Source of the DNA: Oscillospiraceae bacterium
GTDB taxonomy: Bacteria > Bacillota > Clostridia > Oscillospirales > Ruminococcaceae
Length of the DNA stretch: 11,065 nucleotides
Reading direction: 5' to 3'
Assembly: GCA_017394565.1 (NCBI GenBank)
Contig: JAFPXW010000050.1
Coordinates: forward strand, 1 to 11,065
In this document: one piece after another, positions 5,477 through 11,065 of the stretch
Layout of the letters: the number at the start of each line of letters is the position of its first letter
How positions within the stretch are numbered: the first letter of the stretch is position 1
Position numbers and translations under genes: made by a program
Notes under the pieces: model-generated
Database searches by the model: none
Told to the model about the DNA's origin: nothing
The model's input: the letters and a program-made list of their open reading frames with translations, nothing else

Positions 5477-6215
5477 ACAGGATCGGTTCATCGACATCCT
5501 CACAGCGGAGTACGGCGTGATCGAGGTCCTCGTCAAGGGCGCAGGCAAGATCAGCAGTAAGACCGGCAGCGGTTCGCAGCTTTTTGCGTACTCCGAATTC
5601 TGCCTGAACGATAAGAAGAAGGGGGCGAGAATACTCAGCAGTATCTCGCCCATTCAGATTTTTTACGGACTGCGTTCCTCGGTTTCGGCAGTGGCGCTGG
5701 CTTCGTATTTTTCGCAGGTCATCGAGTTTGCGGTGCTGCCGCGTGCCGGCACGCCGGAGATCCTCCGGCTCATGCTCAACTGCCTGCACTTCCTCGCGGA
5801 AGGAAAGATCGAAGAAGCCAGGCTCAAGGCCATTTTTGAGCTGCGCATCGCGGCGCTGCTGGGCTTTATGCCGGACGTGGTGATGTGCCGTGCGTGCGGT
5901 GAGTATCTGCCGGAACGCTTGGATTTTTCGGTCGAGGACGGATATTTTGTCTGTCACGGCTGCCAGAGCACGGAGGAATCGCTCTCGCATTTCGTGCAGA
6001 TGCCGGCGGCTTCCCTGCAGGCGATCCGCCACATTGTGCTGTCGGATTTTGAGAAAATATTCGCATTCCGGATCGGCGAACACAGCTGCGGACCGCTGTA
6101 TCAGTTCGCGGAGGAATTCCTCGGCTACCACGTTGACAGGAAATTCCCGACGTTGGAGTTTTACCGCGCTGTTTCCGGAAATCAGACACAAGAAGCAAAT
6201 GGTCAGGGATCTTGA
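5430..6215 (+). CDS. recO: DNA repair protein RecO
   Basis: The 261-residue length and layout fit RecO: an N-terminal OB fold (VKGVVLSQRTIGEQDRFIDILTAEYGVIEVLVKGAGK, residues 4-40), a helical core, and a zinc-binding pair CRAC (153-156) and CHGC (175-178) typical of Gram-positive RecO. RecO binds single-stranded DNA and, with RecR, loads RecA onto SSB-coated gaps in the RecF recombinational repair pathway. The ATG at 5430 fits the family N-terminus and has AAGGGA about 8 nt upstream. It lies within the 3' part of the yqzL-like gene, so the two are likely translationally coupled. The stop is followed by a 56-nt gap, filled with a heptamer repeat, before mutS2. Confidence 0.95.
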   Translation: MLTVKGVVLSQRTIGEQDRFIDILTAEYGVIEVLVKGAGKISSKTGSGSQLFAYSEFCLNDKKKGARILSSISPIQIFYGLRSSVSAVALASYFSQVIEFAVLPRAGTPEILRLMLNCLHFLAEGKIEEARLKAIFELRIAALLGFMPDVVMCRACGEYLPERLDFSVEDGYFVCHGCQSTEESLSHFVQMPAASLQAIRHIVLSDFEKIFAFRIGEHSCGPLYQFAEEFLGYHVDRKFPTLEFYRAVSGNQTQEANGQGS

Positions 6216-6222
6216 AACTACA

Positions 6223-6250
6223 ATTCCTCATTCCTCACTCCTAATTCCTC
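6223..6250 (+). repeat. Tandem heptamer repeat (ATTCCTC)x4 in the recO-mutS2 gap
   Basis: Four consecutive 7-nt units fill this stretch: ATTCCTC (6223), ATTCCTC (6230), ACTCCTA (6237) and ATTCCTC (6244), followed by ATTAATT. It occupies half of the recO-mutS2 gap, just before the mutS2 ribosome binding site. Similar short tandem repeats are known from intergenic DNA of several bacterial groups; function unknown. Confidence 0.75.
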
Positions 6251-6271
6251 ATTAATTATAAAGGAGAACCT

Positions 6272-8665
6272 ATGCAGCCTTTTGAACAAGTATTAGAACT
6301 CGACAAGGTACTCGCCCGTGCGGCGGAGTTTACCTCGAATGAAAGCAGCCGCAGGATGATGCTCGACACCAAGCCCTCCTGCGACCTCGCAGAAGTCCGC
6401 GCGGAGGTCGGAAAAACCGACGATGCACTGCGGCTCGCGATGCAGTTCGGCACACCGCCTTTCACCGGTTTCAAGGACATCTGCGGTATGGTCACCCGTG
6501 CCGCTTCCGGTGCAAGACTGTCCCTGCGCGACCTGCTCGATGTCGCTGACCTGCTCCGGCAGGTGCAGTCGCTCCATAGCTGGTACGCACATTGCAGCGG
6601 TGAAGCCACCTCGCTCGATTACTTATTTTCGCTTATCACGCCGCTGGATGGCTTGCTGACGACACTGGAACGCTCCATCGTGTCCGAGGAGGAGCTTGCG
6701 GATGCGGCAAGCCCGACGCTTTCGGAGATTCGCCGGAAGCTCGTCCGTCAGCGCTCGCATCTGCGCGATACCCTCGACCAGATGACGCGCAATAAGACCA
6801 TGCAGAAATACTTGCAGGAAACCACCGTCACCATCCGCGACGGACGCTTCGTGCTGCCCGTCAAGGCGGAATACCGCAGCCAGGTCGCAGGCCTCATCCA
6901 CGATACGTCCTCCTCCGGTGCCACGCTGTTCATCGAGCCGATGCAGATCGTCGAGGCGAACAACGACATCCGTCTGCTCGAAAGCCGCGAGGTCGAGGAG
7001 ATCGACCGCATCATGCAGAAGCTTTGCGCGGAGGTCGGTGCGGAAAGCTCGCAGCTTCGCCGTTTGCACGCGACGTGTGCGGAACTGGACTATTATTTTG
7101 CGAAGGCGAATTATGCCGCTTCCCTCAAAGCTGTCAAGCCGTCCATTTCCGACAACGGCGTGATCGAGCTGAAAAAAGCACGCCATCCCCTGCTCGACCA
7201 GCAGAAAGCCGTCCCGATCGACCTCACCCTCGGCGGCGAACACAATGCCCTCATCGTCACAGGTCCGAATACCGGCGGTAAAACCGTCGCCCTCAAAACG
7301 GCTGGTCTGCTCACGGCAATGACCATGTGCGGCTTGCTGATCCCGACGACGGACGGCAGCAGAATTTCCATCTTCCGGCACATTCTCGCCGACATCGGCG
7401 ACAGCCAGAGCATTGAGCAGAGCCTTTCCACTTTTTCTTCACACACGACGAATCTCGTGGAAATCCTCAGCATTGCGGACGATTCGACGCTTGTGCTGCT
7501 CGACGAGCTGGGCGGCGGTACCGATCCGGTCGAGGGTGCGGCGCTTGCCATCGCGGTCATTGACCACCTGAAGGACCTCGGCGCCAAGCTCATGGTCACG
7601 ACGCACTATCAGGAACTCAAGCTATACGCCGCGGATACGCCCGATGTCATCAATGCTTCGTGCGAATTCAATACCGAGACACTCAAGCCGACCTATCGCC
7701 TGATCCTCGGCTCGCCGGGTAAATCCAATGCATTCGCCATCTCCGGTCAGCTCGGTGTCCCGAAGTCCATCCTCGATCACGCACAATCGCTGATCTCCGA
7801 GGAAAACCGCCGGTTCGAGAATGTCATTTCCCGTTTCGAGGAAGCCAGAAAGCAGCTCGAAGCCGAGCGCGAGGAAGCCGAACAGCTTCGCCGCGAAGCC
7901 GAGCAATTCCGCGCAGAATGGCAGGAAAAGCGTGACAATGCCGCCAAGGAGGAGAAGGAACTCCTCGAACGCGCCTCCGAACAGGCCAGCCGCATCGTCG
8001 AGTCCACGAAAGCCCAGTCCAATGCCCTGCTCGACGAACTCGAATCCCTCCGGAAAGCCAAGGACAAAGCCGATTTTTCGGCGCGTGTCTCCGCTGTCAA
8101 GGGGCAGAGTTCCCAGCAGCTCCGCGATATGTACAAGACCGCCAATCCTGTCATCGGCTCGATTGGCGAGAACGGCGAATATGTCCTGCCGCGCCCCCTC
8201 AAAAAGGGCGACAAGGTGCTGATCGCGGATCTCCAGCAGGAAGCGGTCATTTCCGGCGAGCCGGACGGTTCGGACAATGTGTTCGTCCAGATGGGCATTA
8301 TGAAAATGAAAATCCAGGTGTCCCGTCTGCGCCTGCTCGACAAGTCGAAGCAGAATCCCAACGCTTTGCAGAAAAAGAAACAGCCGCGACGCGGTCAGGT
8401 TTCCGCCAAGGTCGAGCGCAAGGGCTCGATGGAGCTTGACATCCGCGGCATGGCCTGCGACGAGGGCGTGATGGAGGTCGAGCGCTTCATCGACGGCGCT
8501 GTCCTCTCGAATGTCGGCACCGTCACGATCATCCACGGCAAGGGCACCGGCGTTCTCCGAAAAGCCGTGCAGCAGCGCCTTTCGCGCATGAAATGCGTCA
8601 AGTCCTACCGCAACGGTCTGTACGGCGAGGGCGAGGAAGGTGTGACGGTCGTAACACTTCGGTAA
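6272..8665 (+). CDS. mutS2: MutS2 (ATPase with C-terminal Smr domain)
   Basis: The 797-residue protein has the full MutS2 layout. The core and clamp region (about 1-320) lacks the mismatch-recognition domain of MutS1. The ABC-type ATPase has Walker A GPNTGGKT (331-338), an SQSIEQSLSTFSSH signature region and Walker B LVLLDELGGGTDP (about 407-419). A long charged coiled coil (about 511-595) follows, then a linker KOW-like region (about 645-690) and a C-terminal Smr nuclease domain with LDIRG (722-726) and HGKGTG (755-760). In Firmicutes MutS2 has been linked to control of recombination and to rescue of collided ribosomes; it is not a mismatch repair protein. AAAGGAG upstream supports the ATG. 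It follows recO closely, whereas in Bacillus mutS2 is elsewhere. No clear terminator follows. Confidence 0.97.
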   Translation: MQPFEQVLELDKVLARAAEFTSNESSRRMMLDTKPSCDLAEVRAEVGKTDDALRLAMQFGTPPFTGFKDICGMVTRAASGARLSLRDLLDVADLLRQVQSLHSWYAHCSGEATSLDYLFSLITPLDGLLTTLERSIVSEEELADAASPTLSEIRRKLVRQRSHLRDTLDQMTRNKTMQKYLQETTVTIRDGRFVLPVKAEYRSQVAGLIHDTSSSGATLFIEPMQIVEANNDIRLLESREVEEIDRIMQKLCAEVGAESSQLRRLHATCAELDYYFAKANYAASLKAVKPSISDNGVIELKKARHPLLDQQKAVPIDLTLGGEHNALIVTGPNTGGKTVALKTAGLLTAMTMCGLLIPTTDGSRISIFRHILADIGDSQSIEQSLSTFSSHTTNLVEILSIADDSTLVLLDELGGGTDPVEGAALAIAVIDHLKDLGAKLMVTTHYQELKLYAADTPDVINASCEFNTETLKPTYRLILGSPGKSNAFAISGQLGVPKSILDHAQSLISEENRRFENVISRFEEARKQLEAEREEAEQLRREAEQFRAEWQEKRDNAAKEEKELLERASEQASRIVESTKAQSNALLDELESLRKAKDKADFSARVSAVKGQSSQQLRDMYKTANPVIGSIGENGEYVLPRPLKKGDKVLIADLQQEAVISGEPDGSDNVFVQMGIMKMKIQVSRLRLLDKSKQNPNALQKKKQPRRGQVSAKVERKGSMELDIRGMACDEGVMEVERFIDGAVLSNVGTVTIIHGKGTGVLRKAVQQRLSRMKCVKSYRNGLYGEGEEGVTVVTLR

Positions 8666-8714
8666 GTTTTTGAAGCTTTTCGATGATATTTAGGAATTAT
8701 TCACAAATTCTTTA

Positions 8715-8743
8715 TTGCAAATTGAAAATAGATTTGATATAAT
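8715..8743 (+). promoter_or_regulatory. Promoter of the LacI-like/GGDEF gene
   Basis: TTGCAA (8715-8720) and TATAAT (8738-8743) are 17 bp apart, and a TG one base before the -10 box makes it an extended -10 promoter. Transcription should start near 8750. An inverted repeat GATATA (8736-8741) / TATATC (8748-8753) covers the -10 box and start site and could be an operator. This separates the gene from the mutS2 unit. Confidence 0.75.
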
Positions 8744-8787
8744 AAGATATATCCTATTACAATTCTGACATCAAGGGAGGGATCAAT

Positions 8788-10704
8788 ATGCCGCATCGCA
8801 GGAGAATCGCTGTTTTTATGGGTAATATCCGATTCCAGCCGTACCACAGCTTTATCGACGGCATTCTGACACAGGCGTTTGAACTCGATTACGACGTGGC
8901 ATTCTTCACTCCCTTTACCAGTCTGCCCATTGACACGGGCTATCAGAATGGCGAGAATCTCATCTATTCGCTGGCACGTTACGGCAATTTCGACGCGGTC
9001 CTTTATCTGCCATGCACCTACATGGACGACAAGGCACGCGAACCAGTGGAGCATTACCTCGACGAACTATGCCAGCATATTCCGGTCATTGCACTCGAAA
9101 GTGATGATCCCCGCTGGCATAATGTCCCGATGGACGATTTCCATGCCTTTGCGCGGGTGGTCGATCATGTGATCGACGTGCATCACTGCAAAAAAATCTA
9201 CTGCCTGACCGGTTTTCAAGGCATCCTGCAAGCTGAGGAACGCCAGCGCGGCTACCGCCATTCGATGGAACGCCACGGACTCGAAGTCAAGCCGGAATAC
9301 GTCATTTACGGCGATTTCTGGAAGCCGGCCGCAGAGAAGCTCGCGGAGGACATCGCGACTGAAAGACTCGAACGTCCGGAAGCTGTCGTCGTCGGCTGTG
9401 ATACCAGCGCGATCGCCCTCACAAACCGGCTGATCGAGCTCGGTGTGCGCGTGCCGGAGGATGTGCTTGTCCTGAGTTACGATGCGTGCAATGAATCGGA
9501 GGAAAATGTCCCGTCCATCACTTCCTACCGCCGTCCCTCCAAGGATCTCGGCATCCGTGCCGTGCTGAAGGCGCATGAACTGCTGACAGGCCAGCAGGAA
9601 GAGCCGGTCATGTTCGACACGGGACATCTCGTCCTCGCGGAAAGCTGCGGATGCGGTAAGAATTTCGCGGAGAAATTCGAGGAACGTCAGCGCATGATCC
9701 GCGATGTGGAGGAGTACCGGAAGCTATTTGAAGAAACACCGATGGCAGAAACCCTGAATGCTGCGCAGAATCTGCACGATCTGCTGTATCTCATCACCTG
9801 CCATTTCTACCTCATCAACGGCATGACGGATTTCTATCTGTGCCTGTGTGACCAGTGGGATGATCTGTCGAAAAATACCGACGATCAGACCGCTTATGAC
9901 CACTACACGGACACGATGCACCTGTGCATCACCTGCTACGAGAATGACGCAGAGCTGCCGGATCATTACCCGTTCCCTCTGACGGAGCTGCTCCCTGCCC
10001 TGAATGAGCGCCGCCCCAAGCCGCGCGGGTATTTCTTTACGCCGCTGCACTTCAATGAGCGCTGCTTCGGCTACACGGCGATCACCTACGGCGCGGATAC
10101 CAAGGGTTTCGATTCGCTGTATCATTCGTGGATCCGAAATGTCAACAATGCTCTCGAATTCATGCGCATCCGGAATAATTTCAACAGCATCAACCAGCAA
10201 TTGTTCTCGCAGTCCATCCGTGATGCCCTCACCGGTATCTACAACCGTCAGGGCTTCAATCACTTCGCCAAGGAATTGTTCCAGAGAGCGAAGGACAATC
10301 CGGATACGCGAAAATTCCTGATCCTTGCCGCCGATCTCGACGGTCTGAAGGTCATCAACGACACCTACGGGCATCTCGAAGGTGACAATGCAATCACTGT
10401 CGTTGCCAATGCCCTCAACACCTATAAGCCTTACGGCGAGATCTGCGCCCGTACCGGCGGCGATGAATTCCTGGTCATCGGCGCTGCGGAATACACGGAC
10501 GACACGCCGCAGAAGTATATTGATTACATCAACCGTGTGCTGAAACGCTACAATGCCAACTCCGGCAAGCCCTATAAGGTCGGTGCCAGCGTCGGGTATC
10601 TGATGCGGACGATCCAGCCGGACGACGACCTGCAGACGCTCATTGACGAGGCGGACGCGCGGATGTATGAGATCAAATGCAGACGAAAGATGAACCGGAA
10701 GTGA
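8788..10704 (+). CDS. Cytoplasmic diguanylate cyclase with LacI-type ligand-binding sensor
   Basis: This 638-residue soluble protein has three parts. Residues about 5-290 resemble the sugar-binding domain of LacI regulators (KKIYCLTG 135-142, the ERQRGYRHSMERHGLEV segment, AVVVGCDTSAIAL about 199-211, GVRVPEDVLVLSYDA), ending in ESCGCGK. There is no helix-turn-helix, and an in-frame TAA at 8743-8745 rules out a longer start. Residues about 310-460 look GAF-like. The GGDEF domain (about 477-635) has DALTGIYNR (479-487), DLD (516-518), NDTYGHLEGD and intact GGDEF (557-561), so it should make c-di-GMP from two GTP. The inhibitory RxxD site is absent (PYGE at 548-551). No signal peptide or membrane segment is seen, so it senses an intracellular ligand, perhaps a sugar taken up from plant cell wall. 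GGGAGG precedes the ATG. Ligand and output are unknown. Confidence 0.9.
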   Translation: MPHRRRIAVFMGNIRFQPYHSFIDGILTQAFELDYDVAFFTPFTSLPIDTGYQNGENLIYSLARYGNFDAVLYLPCTYMDDKAREPVEHYLDELCQHIPVIALESDDPRWHNVPMDDFHAFARVVDHVIDVHHCKKIYCLTGFQGILQAEERQRGYRHSMERHGLEVKPEYVIYGDFWKPAAEKLAEDIATERLERPEAVVVGCDTSAIALTNRLIELGVRVPEDVLVLSYDACNESEENVPSITSYRRPSKDLGIRAVLKAHELLTGQQEEPVMFDTGHLVLAESCGCGKNFAEKFEERQRMIRDVEEYRKLFEETPMAETLNAAQNLHDLLYLITCHFYLINGMTDFYLCLCDQWDDLSKNTDDQTAYDHYTDTMHLCITCYENDAELPDHYPFPLTELLPALNERRPKPRGYFFTPLHFNERCFGYTAITYGADTKGFDSLYHSWIRNVNNALEFMRIRNNFNSINQQLFSQSIRDALTGIYNRQGFNHFAKELFQRAKDNPDTRKFLILAADLDGLKVINDTYGHLEGDNAITVVANALNTYKPYGEICARTGGDEFLVIGAAEYTDDTPQKYIDYINRVLKRYNANSGKPYKVGASVGYLMRTIQPDDDLQTLIDEADARMYEIKCRRKMNRK

Positions 10705-10738
10705 CGCTTCCCCCGCCCCCCTAAGAACCTCAAAGTAT

Positions 10739-10768
10739 AGCGCTTTCCCCCAAAAACCGGAAAGCGCT
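10739..10768 (+). terminator. Strong hairpin after the GGDEF gene, probable terminator
   Basis: A perfect 10-bp stem AGCGCTTTCC (10739-10748) with GGAAAGCGCT (10759-10768) and a 10-nt loop lies 35 nt past the GGDEF stop. Only GCTTTGC follows, so the T-run is poor and termination may be partial; it could equally protect the cellulase mRNA's upstream end or the GGDEF mRNA's 3' end. Confidence 0.55.
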
Positions 10769-10794
10769 GCTTTGCGGATAGACAGACAAACTCC

Positions 10795-10808
10795 CGAAAA
10801 CGTTTTCA
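10795..10808 (+). promoter_or_regulatory. cre/LacI-type operator before the cellulase gene
   Basis: A perfect 12-bp palindrome GAAAACGTTTTC (10796-10807) with a central CG is centred 25 nt before the ATG. Read as 14 bases (10795-10808) it fits the CcpA cre pattern TGAAARCGYTTTCW at 13 positions. LacI-family regulators in general bind CG-centred palindromes of this kind. It lies in the 5' region where a bound repressor would block transcription. No clear -35/-10 pair was found nearby. Confidence 0.6.
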
Positions 10809-10825
10809 AGAAAGATGGAGGTATT

Positions 10826-11065
10826 ATGAGAAAAGCAATGCATCGCACCCTGACCGCGCTGGCAGCCGCAGCGGTCCTGGTGCAAAGTACCGCACTGCCT
10901 GTTTTTGCAGGCGAACAGCTGGGACAGTCCGACTTCAATGACGGCGTCGGTCTGCCGTGGCACATCTGCGAGTCCGCCACCGGAAAGATGGACTTCGCCA
11001 TCGACGGCGGTACCTACAACATCACCGTCGTCAACCCCGGCGGCCGTTCCAACGGCGGCGAGGAC
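10826..11065 (+). CDS. Secreted cellulase precursor with N-terminal CBM4 (probable GH9), cut by window edge
   Basis: The first 80 residues are visible. MRKAMHRTLTALAAAAVLVQ continuing to PVFA is a classic Sec signal peptide with cleavage expected after A28. The mature part starts GEQLGQSDFNDGVGLPWHIC, then a KMDFAIDGGTYNITVVNPGGRSNGGED stretch. The FNDGVGLPWH...NPGG pattern is that of family 4 carbohydrate-binding modules, which in ruminococci and clostridia commonly sit in front of an Ig-like and a GH9 catalytic domain. The CBM4 call is from pattern recognition; the GH9 domain lies outside the window and is inferred. The start has GGAGGT immediately upstream. A cre/LacI-type palindrome just before it suggests carbon-source control. 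It would act outside the cell, free or on a cellulosome; no dockerin can be seen in this fragment. Confidence 0.78.
   Translation, partial: MRKAMHRTLTALAAAAVLVQSTALPVFAGEQLGQSDFNDGVGLPWHICESATGKMDFAIDGGTYNITVVNPGGRSNGGED

Noticed and set aside
6223..6257. CRISPR-like short repeat array
   Set aside because: Units are only 7 nt with no spacers; it is a simple tandem repeat.
8666..8714. Terminator after mutS2
   Set aside because: The stretch is AT-rich with a T-run directly after the stop, but no stem of useful length precedes it.
9724..11001. Long minus-strand frame of about 425 codons opposite the GGDEF and cellulase genes
   Set aside because: It is the antisense shadow of GC-rich coding DNA: it spans two well-supported genes and a hairpin and resembles no known protein.

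Overview
The window looks like a chromosomal segment of a Gram-positive, cellulose-degrading member of the Clostridia, most likely a Ruminococcus-type (Oscillospiraceae) gut bacterium. The reasons are strong AGGAGG-type ribosome binding sites, Firmicutes gene order (infC-rpmI-rplT and phoH-ybeY-era-yqzL-recO), an L20-type attenuated infC leader, a MutS2 of Firmicutes type, and the start of a secreted CBM4-type cellulase of the kind common in ruminococci. The genus is an inference from gene content; no rRNA is present. The genes are GC-rich and the intergenic regions are AT-rich.

Left part, minus strand (1-1777): a near-consensus promoter (1749-1777) drives an approximately 170-nt leader with an internal terminator, then infC (IF3), rpmI (L35) and rplT (L20), closed by an intrinsic terminator. 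Beyond it lies the N-terminal part of a TrmH/SpoU-type RNA methyltransferase that runs off the left edge. The infC frame has no ATG in the right place; the best start is an AUA codon behind a strong Shine-Dalgarno sequence.

Middle part, plus strand (1837-8665): a second strong promoter, divergent from the infC one, precedes a single type IV pilin-like gene. This is followed closely by phoH, ybeY, era, a small yqzL-like gene, recO and mutS2. The spacing suggests one long transcription unit for ribosome maturation (PhoH, YbeY, Era) and DNA repair or recombination and translation rescue (RecO, MutS2). The pilin gene looks visibly lower in GC than its neighbours. Small heptamer-type repeats occupy the era-yqzL and recO-mutS2 gaps.

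Right part, plus strand (8715-11065): a gene with its own promoter encodes a soluble protein that joins a LacI-type sugar-binding domain, without its DNA-binding helix-turn-helix, to a GAF-like middle region and an intact GGDEF diguanylate cyclase domain. After a strong hairpin, a cre/LacI-type palindrome lies just upstream of a signal-peptide-bearing CBM4 (probably GH9) cellulase gene cut by the right edge. The pair suggests carbohydrate sensing, c-di-GMP signalling and cellulose degradation side by side, but a functional link is inference.

No tRNA, rRNA, CRISPR array, insertion sequence or phage gene was recognised. Most of the window is conserved core genome; the points of interest are the infC control region, the pilin gene, the small overlapping gene and the sensor/cellulase end.
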